A stretch of 64,000 nt of DNA from Ahaetulla prasina (taxonomy: Eukaryota > Chordata > Lepidosauria > Squamata > Colubridae). A model generated the notes under the pieces. It was given only the letters and a program-made list of their open reading frames with translations. It made no database searches and was not told where the DNA came from. Numbering within the stretch: position 1 is the stretch's first letter; each line of letters opens with the position of its first letter. The stretch covers positions 264,649,958 to 264,713,957 of the forward strand of contig NC_080540.1 in the NCBI RefSeq assembly GCF_028640845.1, written 5' to 3'. This document shows positions 21,867-33,395 of the stretch, piece by piece. The position numbers were made by a program, and so were the translations under genes.

Positions 21867-24800
21867 AAAATGATACACAATAAAATAAATGAAATAGGAA
21901 TGCCATATTTTATATCCAGATTTCCTTGCATCAAGGGCTATGAAATCAAAACATTGCAGTCTTTATAAAGAAGATAACTACTCCTCATCCAAGCTATGGA
22001 CATTTACCATCCCAGAAGCAGTAGGATCCATAGGGGAGCCAATGAGTGTGTATTATCAATGCTGGTGGGGATTGGGTGGGGTGTGGGGAACAGAATGGTG
22101 AAACATTATTCTATTATGCTACATTATGCTATTGTATGGAACATTATGCTATTGTAAGAAGCCCCATTCCTTTTGAATGTGACTTGTGAGGAGATTGCTG
22201 TGTCATGATACAATACTGCTTTTGTTATTCTGATGAAAAATGCAAACTCCTGCAAGAAGCACCATTTTTTAGATACAGCTGTAATTCATTACAGCTGTAT
22301 ATGGCTTCTTAAAGCAGCAGTCTCCTATTCTCCCTCAAAATATATTCTCCATTCTCCCTCCAAATATATTGGGACTGTAAATACTCAAATTCTCAGCTGC
22401 TATGACTGGAGCTGTTTTATTTATTATAAGACCACAGAAGAAAAATATCAGGACTAGATTTAGCTGTTGTCTGTAAGATGTTCAATTCTGCCAACTCTAA
22501 GAAAACCTATTGATATTGTTTCTTTAAAAGCAATTGGGAATGGCATAAGAATTCTCCAGAAGCAGGCTTAGAAAACAGGCACAGGTTCTCATAAAATCAA
22601 GCTCCAAGTATCATATAAATTTGCAGGATCTTTGTTTTTTCAGTTCATTTTTAACATTGCTCATCAGAATGATAAAGTGATGAAGAGGAGGTGAGGGGTA
22701 TTTTTTAAAAGTGTTCTTCACTGTCTTCTCTCTTTTTCTCTCTTTTTTTCATTAGATTTAATTTAAGGGAAGGAAAAGTTAAGAGAGAGAAGAATATATT
22801 TAGGAGTTGGGTGGTGGTAGCCTGGACTTGTCTAACAAATCCTTAGCATCTAGTATGCTACTGAAATAAATTTAACTGTGAAGTCAGAGGAGAGTTGTGT
22901 ATTTTAAAACCTTACATTGGTGTAGACAAAAAGATGTTGAACTTTTACAGATAGCTGTGACCCCTAGATGTGGCACAGGTTGTAGTAGGGAGAACAAATT
23001 GTTATTATTTTTTTTAAAAAATAGATATTGCAAGAAACATCCTTGATCTATTAGACAGTAGCTTACTGACTCATACAGAGAATTTGACTCTCAAGTTTTT
23101 AGTTTGTTTTATTGTCAAATAAAACTGTTTACTGTGACACTATGTCAAAAGGAAACTGTTCTCTCACTAGATACTGCACAAATTTGTCTCCTAGGATTTT
23201 TGGTGTACGTTTTTGGCAGGTCATGCATTGGAAGAGATGTGTTTTTTCCTAGACATTTTCCTTGCTTAATGTTTCAAACCGCTCTTGTCTCTTGTCTTAT
23301 TTTAGAGGTCATGAGGACTACATATTCCTTTGTATATTTGGAAAAAATGTCAAGAAAAAGGGAGAAGACTTTTCTAATGTATCCATAGGGAATTATGGAA
23401 GAAGGCTTTTCATGTTAAAACATTAGCTCTATAGTCAATCATGTATTTTTAGCAAACCATTATATGGGAAAGTAAGAGCACAACAAGTGGATGGGAGATT
23501 TCATGTTAGATCAACAATATCAAATAATTGCTGGACCAACAGAGGAACTTACTCCTCCACTGTCCATTCAGTGTTTAGTTAGCAATCCTAAATTTATTCT
23601 CAAATATTGCCATTGTCAGGCAGAAATAACTTTTCATGAGCTCAGTGTATTCTATCAATGTTTTTCATCCAGAAAAATAGATCCATTAGAATGGACGCTG
23701 CTTGTAGAATCCATTTCTTGTCTGTTCAGCCATAATTTCCCCCATTTCCCCATCAACAATAGAAATGCATCCTTAAGAGGCAGCCCTTGCAAATGAAGAA
23801 AGATGACGAAGCTCCAGTTATGCTACATTACAGTGAAACATGACTTTGGATTCAGGCTTTTTCTCTGAGTGTATATGGCAAATGTGTATCTCTAGAAAAA
23901 CTAATTAGTAGGGGGTTGAGTAAAAGAAATTGGAGCCGGCAATCCTGAATACTTGGATTGGGCACCAGAGTGGAGGAAAGACCTAAGCAATGTTGATCAG
24001 CAATGAAATGAACAGCAAATCATTTTTAAAGCTGAGCTAAATCCCATAAAGGACTTGGGTGCTCACACTAAAAGGAAGGACAGCTGGTGTTCAGAGACAA
24101 AAACAGTTTAAAAGTTTAAATCCAAAATTTACTTTTAATTAGTTTTAATTTTATTTTTAGAAGACTGCACAGTCTGGACAGATATGTGTGATGAGTTTTT
24201 GAAACAAATGAACCTATGAATAAAGTTAAACTTCAGCCATCCTTGTCCAAATTCAAACACTTTGTGATATGATGGCTGCCATCTAGAAAGCAATCCATAT
24301 TATTTACAAGAAAACTGCATGATCCATGTAGTCACCAGGCAGTCAAAGGATCTCTATTTTTATTTAAAAATTAAGCCTTTGCTCCAGAAGGAACAGGATA
24401 AAGAAATTAACCAGTCTGATTTGAAAGAGTGATCCTGCTCTTCTGGAAGTCCTCAGGATAATTGAGATATGTTGTGAATCATAAAAAAAAAAAGCCATAT
24501 GAAAAGCAAATAGCTAATTGTTTGCAAAACATGCATTATCGTGAGAACTTGTGCAGAAAGAATTTCATTGAAATTATTTGAATGAGAATATTTAGAAGTA
24601 ACATTTCCTGCCAAAACTCTTACTGATCAGTAATACCAATTACTGATATTCTTGAAAGTTGAATGGTGACTTTGATAATTAGGTTGTGTAACCGCATGTA
24701 TCACCAGTTCCCTAAAAACAACTGTTTAACTCAATGGAGAACTACATAACTCTAATTTTTCAACAGAGGAAACCCAGGAACAATTAGATTTGATTTGTCT

Positions 24801-25503
24801 GCAGTCCTCTGATGCATTGTTAATGTTTCTAGGAGTCCTAGCAGACTCTAGTACTGCCCTTTTTCCTGAAACAAAGCTGAGGTTGGCCAAAAATGGCAGG
24901 GCTAATTGTGCATAAACAGAGACTTAAGATGCCTGTATTTCTTTGTGGTATTACCACATCTTTTTGCTTCACTGTCCTGTACCTGTTCTTATTTATTTTT
25001 CTCTTGTTTTTAGTGCAGCAGATGTATTTAGCTTTTGGTCTTTGGTTTTTCATGGAAAATATACAATTGTTTCCTACAGATCCAAGCAATGGACATACAG
25101 ACATTGTCCATGGCAAAAAGGTTCCAGTCAATACTATATAAATTAGACTTGGACTCAGTCATGGTTCACTTCCATCCAGGAATTCTGTGATTACAGCGAT
25201 GAAGGAAATGTTAAAGCTACATATGTCTGACCTGTACACTTCTAGCATGATGTCTCTCTCTCTCTCTCTGTGTGCATGCGCACATACATACATACATACA
25301 TAGGCAGAGAGACAGACAAATATCTCCCTTAAGAAAGGTGGTCACATCTAACCCATTGCTGATTTCTATGACCAGCTTGCTTCAGTGTGAGAAGAACACT
25401 GATCTTTTCTTAAGGGGATGGGTTGTGCTTAACATGATTTCCCTATACCTAGCCCACAGGAATGGCAATCTCCACTTCTGTTTTTCTGCTACACGTCAAG
25501 AAT
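21867..25503. other. Long spacer without recognised elements
   Basis: The longest stretch apparently free of obvious young repeats. Small features: a 24-bp imperfect repeat (acattatgctattgta) near 22125-22160, CT-rich tract near 22730-22750, and TC/ACAT microsatellites at 25251-25303. Open frames up to 127 codons (25272-25655) include microsatellite or LTR sequence and are not supported as genes. Confidence 0.45.
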
Positions 25504-25508
25504 ATTAT

Positions 25509-26009
25509 TGTTCTGTCTCCTTCCCCACTTCAGACCCACGAACTGGCCTTCAGATAGTGGATTCACGGCTCTTATCAGTCCTGGCAGAGAAATCGCAGCT
25601 GCCTGCCAAAGTTCAAACAAATGACTCATGTAGCAAGACTTTCAACTCTTTTTGAAATGGATCAGCTAAACTTTGCTTCCCGTGGAGTGAGAGCAGTCCC
25701 AAAGCTCCTTATATATTCTGTGGGGTGGGGCTCCTGCCCAACCCTTTTGATGACGCCGCCTCTCTAATCTTCTGAAGTGTGGGTCAAGCCAAGCTTGATT
25801 ATTATTATCAGCTGGTCTGAAGGCGTAGCCTGGGGAAGGAGGAATCAGGGGATGACGGCCTCATTATGTCCTCCGACTGGTCTGGTTCAGGCTCCTGGAG
25901 CCGAGCCAAAGGAATTGGTGTTTCTGAGGTAAGCCTTACCGGCTCTTTCCCCTCACTCTCGGAGTCACTTTCAGGCATGGGGCCAGGGCCGGGGGCTGGA
26001 GTCACAACA
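25509..26009 (-). mobile_element. Solo LTR 'D' (minus) with exact TSD
   Basis: Plus-strand ends tgttctgtctcc and ggagtcacaaca, so on the minus strand TGTTGTGACTCC...GACAGAACA. Exact 5-bp TSD attat at 25504-25508 and 26010-26014. Minus-strand TATA box (tatataagg) at about 25707-25716. Its U3-side frame (25808-26005) is acidic (PESDSESEGKEP) like the A-C LTRs but otherwise different. Terminal 9 bp shared with the A/B family, so probably a related but distinct family. Confidence 0.9.
25706..25717 (-). promoter_or_regulatory. Putative TATA box of LTR D
   Basis: Minus strand reads gaatatataagg, about 300 bp from the LTR start, at a usual U3/R boundary position. Inferred from position and motif only. 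Confidence 0.4.
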
Positions 26010-26014
26010 ATTAT

Positions 26015-26348
26015 TCTTTTAAAAGAAATAACTTCATTAGATTTTAAAATAAATGAATAGAAAGTAATAAGAACTAATAATTAAGACGGAATATACATAA
26101 CAGAAAAAAATAAAGAATGAAAAAGCAAACAAAGTCAAAGTGTGGAAAGGAAAAGAAATGCAAAGGAATGACTTCTAACTTTCTTTTACAATAGATAAGT
26201 AATATTTAAGTATTGGCATAAATTTATATTAAACTCTTACACTAAGTTTACAACATAACTTTATTTTTTTCTATTATCTACTATTATTTCTAATCCTCAG
26301 ATCCAATATTGTAATTTTATTTATTTATTTATTTATTATTTGTTTGTT
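26015..26348. other. AT-rich spacer ending in a TTTA/TTTG simple stretch
   Basis: Simple repeat ttatttatttatttattattt then (TTTG)n at about 26318-26350 abuts LTR C. Confidence 0.5.
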
Positions 26349-26936
26349 TGTTTTGTGCCCTGCCTGATGACCCACACCTCCTCTGGACCCCCCAGGTCCA
26401 AGTAGGCAGTAATAAACTTAGTCCGTGGAAAAACAAACAAACTTTATTCCAACAGCTGGGAATTACTTCATTCCGAGCGCCATTCAACTCCAAGTAAAAC
26501 AAATGCCTCCCAACACAAATTCCTCAGTTATCTTGCAAACCTTGGTCCAATTAGGCAAACTGCCAAAAGCCTTTCCTGGCAAACATCCAGAAGCCACAAA
26601 AACAAAGATGTAGATGAAGCAGAAGACGAAGAGAAGATGAAACAGAAGACGCAGCTACAATGTTGTTTTCTGGTAAAGCTCAAACACCGGTGCTGGTCTG
26701 TTTTAAGCCTTATGGGAGGGGCCAATCATCTCTTGGTCCTACTCCCAAGTTGTCCTCTTTGCTTGAGCTGCTCTTGCCTTCTGGCAGCTCTTCTCATGCG
26801 TGCATCTGCCTCACTACTATCAGTCTCTGGAGGATCTGGAGTCCACACCTCACTTCCCAATGGCCCTGGCCTCACCTTGGCCTCATCGCTGTCCGGCTCC
26901 GTTGCCAGCTCCGTAGGCTGCTGACAGACCACAGCA
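26349..26936 (-). mobile_element. LTR 'C' (minus), same family as A and B
   Basis: On the minus strand begins TGCTGTGGTCTGTCAGCAGCC, then the same U3 frame, the ccataaggcttaaaac promoter-like box, the tgcctaattggaccaagg segment, AATAAAG and ccacggactaag. Its 3' end (tgttttgtgccctgcctgat on the plus strand) differs from LTR B after the acctgg block. No matching 5-mers flank it, so it may be truncated, rearranged or part of a larger deleted copy. Confidence 0.75.
26726..26932 (-). other. LTR-embedded acidic/basic open frame (copy C)
   Basis: VCQQPTELATEPDSDEAKV, then WTPDPPETDSSEADARMRRAA and RRQEQLKQRGQLGSRTKR-stop. Relative to copy B, an in-frame loss of about eight residues (the EEQEEPVP block). 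Its stop falls at the same place as in copy B (KR-stop), although the stop codons differ (TGA here, TAA in B). Confidence 0.45.
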
Positions 26937-27154
26937 CCTTCTGGCAGGAATGTTTTTCCTTCTCAGATCACTGACAGCTGTCCTCTGTGGCTATTTTCTT
27001 TTACAAATTCATCACTGGCAAACTGAGAAGCCGGCTGTTTTACAAACAAGTTCTCTGATAGATCACTAAGAGACATCACCCAATCTTCCTCTCAGAATTC
27101 CCAGGACAGGCTCTGTGGTAAATATGGTCCAGTAAGCATCAGTGCATCAAAGTA

Positions 27155-27413
27155 GGGCCGGATAGCTCAGGCTGGTAAGGCCTGTTATTAAGAACACAAA
27201 AGCCTGCAATTACTGCAGGTTCAAGCCCGGCCCAAGGTTGACTCAGCCTTCCATCCTTTATAAGGTAGGTAAAATGAGGACCCAGATTGTTGGGGGGGCA
27301 ATAAGTTGACTTTGTAAAAATATACAAATAGAATGAGACTATTGCCCTATACACTGTAAGCCGCCCTGAGTCTTCGGAGAAGGGCGGGGTATAAATGTAA
27401 ACAAAAAAAAAAA
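27155..27413 (+). mobile_element. tRNA-headed CORE SINE with L2-like tail, poly(A)
   Basis: Complete-looking Pol III SINE: A box tagctcaggctgg, B box ggttcaagccc, core aaggttgactcagccttcca and aaaatgaggacccagattg, then a tail gccgccctgagtcttcggag and ggcggggtataaatg that resembles L2 3' ends here (caccgccctgagtccttcgg at 56022 and 32385), and a poly(A) run. A short TSD aaagta is at 27149-27154 and 27412-27417. Presumably mobilised by L2. Confidence 0.85.
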
Positions 27414-27417
27414 AGTA

Positions 27418-28589
27418 TAGGAAGGAGTGATATCCAGAAAGAAATTTCTCAAGCCAGCTTCAATTCCAAGTAAGTAAATTAAGTAGACTAGTAAATAAGT
27501 TAAATAAACTAAGGCCACAATATTAAAAAATTCGTAATCATGTCCCTAGTATTAAATTAATGGCTCTAGAATTAACTTTGACCTTTTAAATAGGTCAAAA
27601 AGATGGGGGAAATTTTCTTTTTTTTAAATCTTCCCCCATTGAAGAATGCCATGGAGGTGTAGCCTATTTAACAAGAAAGAAGAGATGCTTCTAATAAATT
27701 TGAAGATATTCTTGATAAAGTTACTAGGGGGATTCTGCTATCAATTTGTCTGTAAATGTGTTAATACGGTGAGCCACCCATCGAATCTAAACTCATAAAT
27801 CTCTATATTAATTTAGAGATATATAAATATAGAAAATCCTGACTCTAGCAGCCTCTTTTTTTTTAATGTCCTCAGTAAGAGCTGAAATCCATAGAATCTC
27901 ATATTCAGAGACCAAAGCATGCCTAACAGCTTCATTTGGCCCTGATTCAATGTATTTAATGTATGTTTATTTGGTTTTTAGACCACATCAGTTTAATTCA
28001 ATGGATAAAATGTCTTTCTGTTAGTTAAATCTGATCACATTTCATTTCACAGCTGCTAATACCACCCACATGTTTACAGACGATTCATCACTCATCGTAA
28101 AGCTGTGAAGAATGCCTACACATGGTGATATAATAACAGATGAACCTTCAGACAAAATAGAAAATTCTCAAAGTTTATAACTTCCTGAAGAGGGCAGTGG
28201 TATCCAGCATGACAAAGCCTCATCACTTTCAACAAAGCCCTGTTTATTTGGCATTAAATCTTCCTTGATGGATAATCTGAACATTTTCCTTTCCTGTCTA
28301 AGAAAAGTTTTATGCAATTACAGTTTAGAAATTGGCATTCCTGTACATTAATTTCTAGAAAAGAACTGATCACTGATGCATCGCAGCTTTTAAATTAAGC
28401 ACAAATCTCAGTTTAAGAGAATTGGAATAACGTTGCTTTCTGTTCCTTATTTTTTTTAGAAAGTTTTCCTTTCCTTTTGGTTAATTGCAAAATATCAAAT
28501 GATTAATAACTATTTGTAATTGTATTTATTAGTTTGTCAAACATGTACAAGATAGCAGGTATAAATATAAACATGGACATGAATAAAAG
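27418..28589. other. AT-rich spacer
   Basis: No element ends or genes recognised. Confidence 0.45.
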
Positions 28590-29190
28590 AATAGAATAGA
28601 ATAGAATTTTTTTATTGGCCAAGTGTGATTGGACACACAAGGAATTTGTTTTGGTGCATATGCACTCAGTGTACATAAAAGAAAAAAAAACCTTCATCAA
28701 AGGTACAACATTTACAACACAAATGATGGTCATAGGTTGCAGTTTAACCCTTAATGATAGCAAGAAAAAGTTATAGTCATATAGTCATAAGTGGAAAGAG
28801 ATTGGTGATGAAAACGATGAGAAGATTAATAGTAGTGTAGATTTAGTAAATAGTTTGACATTGTTGAGGGAATTATTTGTTTAGCAGAGTGATGACCTTC
28901 GGGAAAAAACTGTTCTTGTGTCTAGTTGTTCTGGTGTGCAATGCTCTATAACGTCATTTTGATGGTAGGAGTTGAAACAGTTTATGTCCAGGATGTGAGG
29001 GAACTGTAAATATTTTCACAGCCCTCTTCTTGATTCGTGCAGTATACAGGTTTATATTTTTTCTGCAGTTCTAATTATCCTCTGAAGTCTGTGTCTTTCT
29101 TGTTGGGTTGCAGAACCAAACCAGACAGTTATAGAGGTGTAAATGACAGACTCAATAATTCCTCTGTAGAACTGGATCAGTAGCTCCTGA
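28590..29190 (-). mobile_element. Rex1 LINE 3' fragment with (AATAG)n tail
   Basis: Pentanucleotide tail at 28590-28606, then the ttattggccaagtgtgattg 3' UTR and the C-terminal coding relic through the minus-strand equivalent of LIQFYRGIIESVICTS at about 29110-29180. 5'-truncated there. Compared with 43007, it lacks the aacaagcaatcaggaaac segment. Confidence 0.85.
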
Positions 29191-29249
29191 AATGAAGAAA
29201 TGAAATGAATACAAATACAAAACACAAATACAAAAGAAATGAATACAAA

Positions 29250-29535
29250 TAAATGGGAACAGTAGGACAGGGACGGTAGGCATGCTGGTGCACTTATGCA
29301 CGCCCCCTTTACAGACCTCTTAGGAATGGGGTGAGGTCCACAGTAGATAGTTTAAGGTTGAAGCTGTGAGGGTTAGAGGATGTAACAATGGACTCAGGTA
29401 GAGCATTCCCGGCAGTGACCATTCTGTTGCTGAAGTCATATTTTCTGCAATTGAGTTTGGAGCGATTTACCTTGAGTTTGTACCGATTGTTTGCCCATGT
29501 ATTATTGAAGCTGAAGCTGAAGAAGTCGTTGAAAC
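29250..29535 (-). mobile_element. Jockey-superfamily LINE 3' fragment
   Basis: Same family as 10818-11858 in reverse: aggacagggacggtaggcat is the reverse complement of the 3' UTR motif after the stop, and the minus strand encodes the terminal FLRGL/SFNLKLSTVDLTP segment and RKYDFSNRM. 5'-truncated in the FSFNNT segment. Abuts the Rex1 fragment with only a short A-rich join. Confidence 0.8.
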
Positions 29536-30964
29536 TGAATTCCCCAGCGTTTCAAATTAAACAATGACATCTTTAATGCTTTAGGAGGCAACATCAAACC
29601 ATTGAACACTAAGCAGTTGCTGCCACACAGTTTTAGCCATTTCACACAAATGTTATTACTTATTTTAATTTTGAGGATTACCCTTGAGGTAATGTAGTCT
29701 TATTTCAGTTTAACCTGATTACTAGTTCAACTTTTTAAAAATATTAAAGTTACCTCATAATTTATATTTCTCTTCCTCTTCTTTGAAAATCCCTCTGAGA
29801 ACTTGCTTACAATTTATAGTTTTTGAATAAATCAATGCATTACATAGCAAGGCCATTTCTGGCTCTAAATATTTTCCTATTTATGTTTCTCATTCCATCT
29901 GTTCAAAGTCTGCACATATTCATATGTGAGAGGCAGGGAAATCCCTGGAAGAAAAAAAAAGTTGTGGCATTAACATTAGGTTCATACTAAAGTGGCAGTT
30001 GGTAGAGTCAATTGAATTTTGGTTACTCCCAAATGTCCTTGTGTAGCAATTGCTCATAAACCAAAACATTCCAGAACATGGCAGAGTCCCTCTGCCACAA
30101 TTAGTTTTACATCTTTGCTTTTCCTTTGAAATTGTCTTGCCTCCCTTTATAAGGGAAGGCTGTGATGAGTAATAATTTCATATATGCACATTGAATTTAA
30201 ACATAAATGTACAATATATAAAAATGCAAGTAGTGCATGTGATGGTCTTACATGAAATTGTAAACTGTGTTAGTTGTCTAGAGGGCTGTTATATTGCAGA
30301 GTAAATTATAGTTCCATTGTTCTGTAACATCTATCACTGTTACATGATATTTTGCACCATTATAATCATGTTGTATTGTTTTGGTCAATATATTCCCAGC
30401 CCATTATTTTTGTAGGTCTTTATAGTTTACATTGTAGGATTTTATTGACTTTTATAAACTTTCTTTTTTTAATAAAACAAGATATTTCTTTATAAAGTGT
30501 TTTACTTATTTTTTAATCTAAGAATGATTAATACACATAGTTGTTTTTATTTTTATGGCTAAATTTAGATCCTTACAAATTATTATCCATCAAGGGCTAA
30601 AGTTAGCAACTGAAAAATTAAATGTTGCAAATTAAAAACAGGAAAAAACAAAAGTCAACTACTGACAAAAATACAAAACTCCAATATGTTCATGTGAGTA
30701 TCCTAGTCCTGTGACTTCCAAATGTTGTTTCTTCTCACAAGAGGACACATTGACAATCCCCTGTATAGAACAGAGTTAGCAGTTCTGTATTCTGTGTGAA
30801 GCAAGAAAATCATTTCTCCACAGTTCAGGTACTTGATTTGCAATGATTTCTAGTAAGTGATTTGCCATGTTTTGAATTTCTTTTACTAACATGAAGAATT
30901 TAGAATAAAAAAGAGAGAAAAACCTAAGGTTAGTTAACTTTTTCATTGCTCATCTTTTGTACCA
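29536..30964. other. AT-rich spacer
   Basis: No recognised repeats; poly(A)-like runs only. Confidence 0.45.
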
Positions 30965-31192
30965 TCTATTTTCCACTGGAATGGACTCACTGGAGAAGAG
31001 CCTAATGCTGGGAAAGATTCAGGGCAAAAGAAGAATGGGACGACAGAGAATGAAGTGGTTGGATGGAGTCATTGAAGCAGTTGGCATGAGGTTAAATGGA
31101 CTCCAGAGGATGGGAGAGGATAGGAAGGCCTGGAGGAACGTTGTCCATGGGGTTGCGATGGGTCGGACATGACTTCGCAATTAACAAAAGCA
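30965..31192 (+). mobile_element. BovB (RTE) LINE 3' end
   Basis: Encodes the RTE-BovB C-terminus: DSLEKSLMLGKIQGKRRMGR, QRMKWLDGV, then LNGLQRMGEDRKAWRNVVHG-like, ending gacatgacttcgcaattaac. The 71-codon frame at 30957-31172 covers it. BovB is a known LINE of squamates and ruminants with a horizontal-transfer history. 5'-truncated and short. Confidence 0.9.
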
Positions 31193-31411
31193 ACATTTTC
31201 CCTACATAATTGTAATTTGTTGCAGTGATTTAAATGGTGAGTGTTTATGTCTACAAGTTTAAAATGTTTATGCATGTTTATCTTCTTGATTTGATGTCTT
31301 GATCATAAATTCATATTTTAATAGTATTATTAAATACTGTTTAATAGTATCTAATACTATTGTTTCAAGATGTGCAGGTAAATTTATTTTAATTTGGGAG
31401 GTTGGGGAAAG
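31193..31411. other. AT-rich spacer
   Basis: Nothing recognised before the microsatellite. Confidence 0.45.
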
Positions 31412-31528
31412 CCTTCCTTCCTTCCTTCCTTCCTTCCTTCCTTCCTTCCTTCCTTCCTTCCTTCCTTCCTTCCTTTCCTTCCTTCCTCCCTCCCTCCCTC
31501 CCTCCCTCCCTCCCTCCCTCCCTCTCTC
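31412..31528. repeat. (CTTC)n then (CCCT)n compound microsatellite
   Basis: Pyrimidine tract that switches from CTTC to CCCT units at about 31485. Ser/Pro-rich frames across it are artefacts. Confidence 0.95.
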
Positions 31529-31847
31529 TTTTTTCTTTCACAGGCCAGGTTGGCAGCAAAACAGGAACATGTTAAAATAAGTGCTTGGCTGAAATTACTT
31601 CAGTAAGCTGATTACATTTTCAAAAGTTTAAGCCAAACTGGCAAGACGAAAAATGAAAAGGAACGGAAAAAATCTTGGAAGCCTTAAAAGTCATCTTTCT
31701 GAGGCCTCCATGAAACATTTTTGACTGGTCAATTTCTTAATATTCTGCAACCTTCCCTGACTTTTTTTCTCCTAGACATGCTAGAAAGAGAATTTTATAT
31801 GGTATAACTTCCATCATCTTCAGTCTAAATGTTTTATGGTCAATATC
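31529..31847. other. Spacer, nothing recognised
   Basis: Unique-looking sequence between the microsatellite and the L2 fragment. Confidence 0.45.
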
Positions 31848-32455
31848 TTGAAGTGCACCCGGAGGCTGCAGTTAGTCCAGAATGCAGCTGTGCGGGTAAT
31901 AGTGGTAGCAACTCGTTGCTCCCATGTAACACCACTCCTGCGCAGTCTGCACTGGCTTCCTGTGGTCTTCTGGGTGCGCTTTAAGATTTTGGTTACCACC
32001 TTTAAAGCGCTCCATGGTTTAGGACCCGGGTACTTACGGGACCGCCTGCTGTTACCTTTTGCCTCCCACCGACCCGTACGCTCTCACAGAGAGGGCCTTC
32101 TCAGGGTGCCATCCGCCAAACAATGTCGGCTGGTAGGGCCTTCTCTGTGGGAGCTCCCACGCTCTGGAACGAGCTTCCCCCTGGTTTACGTCAAGTGCCT
32201 GATCTTCGGACCTTTCGCCGTGAGCTGAAAACGCACCTATTTATTCAAGTGGACTGGCCTAAAAAAATTTTATTGGGGTTATTTATATCTTAATATTTTA
32301 AATTGTTTTAAATTCGGCCACCTTATAATATGTTTGTTTTAATTTCTTTTAATATTTATACTGTGATTTTTACTTGGCTGTACACCGCCCTGAGTCCTTC
32401 GGGAGAAGGGCGGTATAAAAATTGAATAAAATAAATAAATAAAATAAATAAATAT
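31848..32455 (+). mobile_element. L2 LINE 3' end
   Basis: Encodes the L2 C-terminal block: [52 protein letters not shown] and [15 protein letters not shown]. It then frameshifts near 32130, where the [16 protein letters not shown] block continues in another frame. The 3' UTR ends caccgccctgagtccttcgg, followed by an AAATA-type tail to 32455. 5'-truncated. Confidence 0.92.
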
Positions 32456-32859
32456 CTGGAGAACATACATTTGGAAACAGTGTCCTAGCTGGTTGAAAAT
32501 AATCTAGCCCTTGATTTATGTGAAGATGCAGTTTGTCATTTGCTCAATTGCCAACCACAATCACTATGAAATTATTTTAATCAATGTACAATATTAGTAT
32601 GGTGCAGAGAACTAGCCCTGCAATTTTTTCTAGCAGTTCTCATTCAGTCTGAAGAAAGAGAATTTGATTTAAAATGTCTTTCAAAGTGAAAGACAATATG
32701 TTGCACGTAGACAGAACCTGATCAAAGGACTGGATGAATGCCTAGATTTCCAGTATATAATGATCCCTTCAGTTTCCTGCTGCCTCCCTGGTTTCTGATG
32801 CTTCAGGTCCATTTCAATGGATGACATCATGATTCAATATATATATTGAATATATATTG
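32456..32859. other. Spacer, nothing recognised
   Basis: An ATATAT-rich imperfect palindrome near 32835-32862 borders the next repeat. Confidence 0.45.
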
Positions 32860-33201
32860 AAACCCATCCTTATCAACGAACGAGTCCCTAGCATGAAGAA
32901 TGATGCAAGGCCCATACTCACAAGTGTCACCACCACACATCCACGCGGAAAGCAGACTCAAATCCACACTGATGATGAAGCATGACCACGGACTAGAAGC
33001 CAGACTGCAGCGACATCATTAGCCATTTCAAACCCCTCCAATCCATACATGCAGCAGACTGACACCCACCATGAAGATATAGCACGACCATGACCACGAA
33101 GCCAAACAACAGCAATGCAGCTCACCAACTCAAATCCCCTGCAACTCAGACTAACCTGAACACAACCAAGTCACCCCCACCCAAACAGAACACACCTCCA
33201 G

Positions 33202-33312
33202 CCAATCAGAGCACAGCCAACCCCACCATCCAATCAGAGCAGAGCCAAACCCCCACCCAATCAGAACACACCTCCACCCAATCAGAACACAGCCAAGCTC
33301 CCAACCAATCAG
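33202..33312 (+). promoter_or_regulatory. Five CCAATCAG (CCAAT-box-like) octamers
   Basis: Exact octamers at 33202, 33230, 33257, 33278 and 33305, spaced 28, 27, 21 and 27 bp. CCAATCA is the consensus NF-Y site. Upstream of a TTAAAA stretch, this looks like a promoter array of a transposable element; activity is inferred. Confidence 0.45.
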
Positions 33313-33395
33313 TTCAAACCCCCACTAGCAGTTAAAAGGAAGAAATAGCTGCGATCACACATTGCTCCTAGAAGCACGAAGCTGTAAACATCAGC

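Noticed and set aside
25272..25655. 127-codon frame as an exon
   Set aside because: Begins in a microsatellite and ends inside LTR D; no splice context or known domain.
26349..26936. TSD for LTR C
   Set aside because: Flanking 5-mers do not match under any plausible end placement.
27155..27240. tRNA gene
   Set aside because: A and B boxes are present, but the unit continues into CORE and L2-like tail with poly(A); it is a tRNA-derived SINE.
33090..33335. Pro/Thr/Gln-rich 81-codon frame
   Set aside because: Tracks the CCAATCAG repeat array; low complexity, no domain, lies in a transposon-like region.
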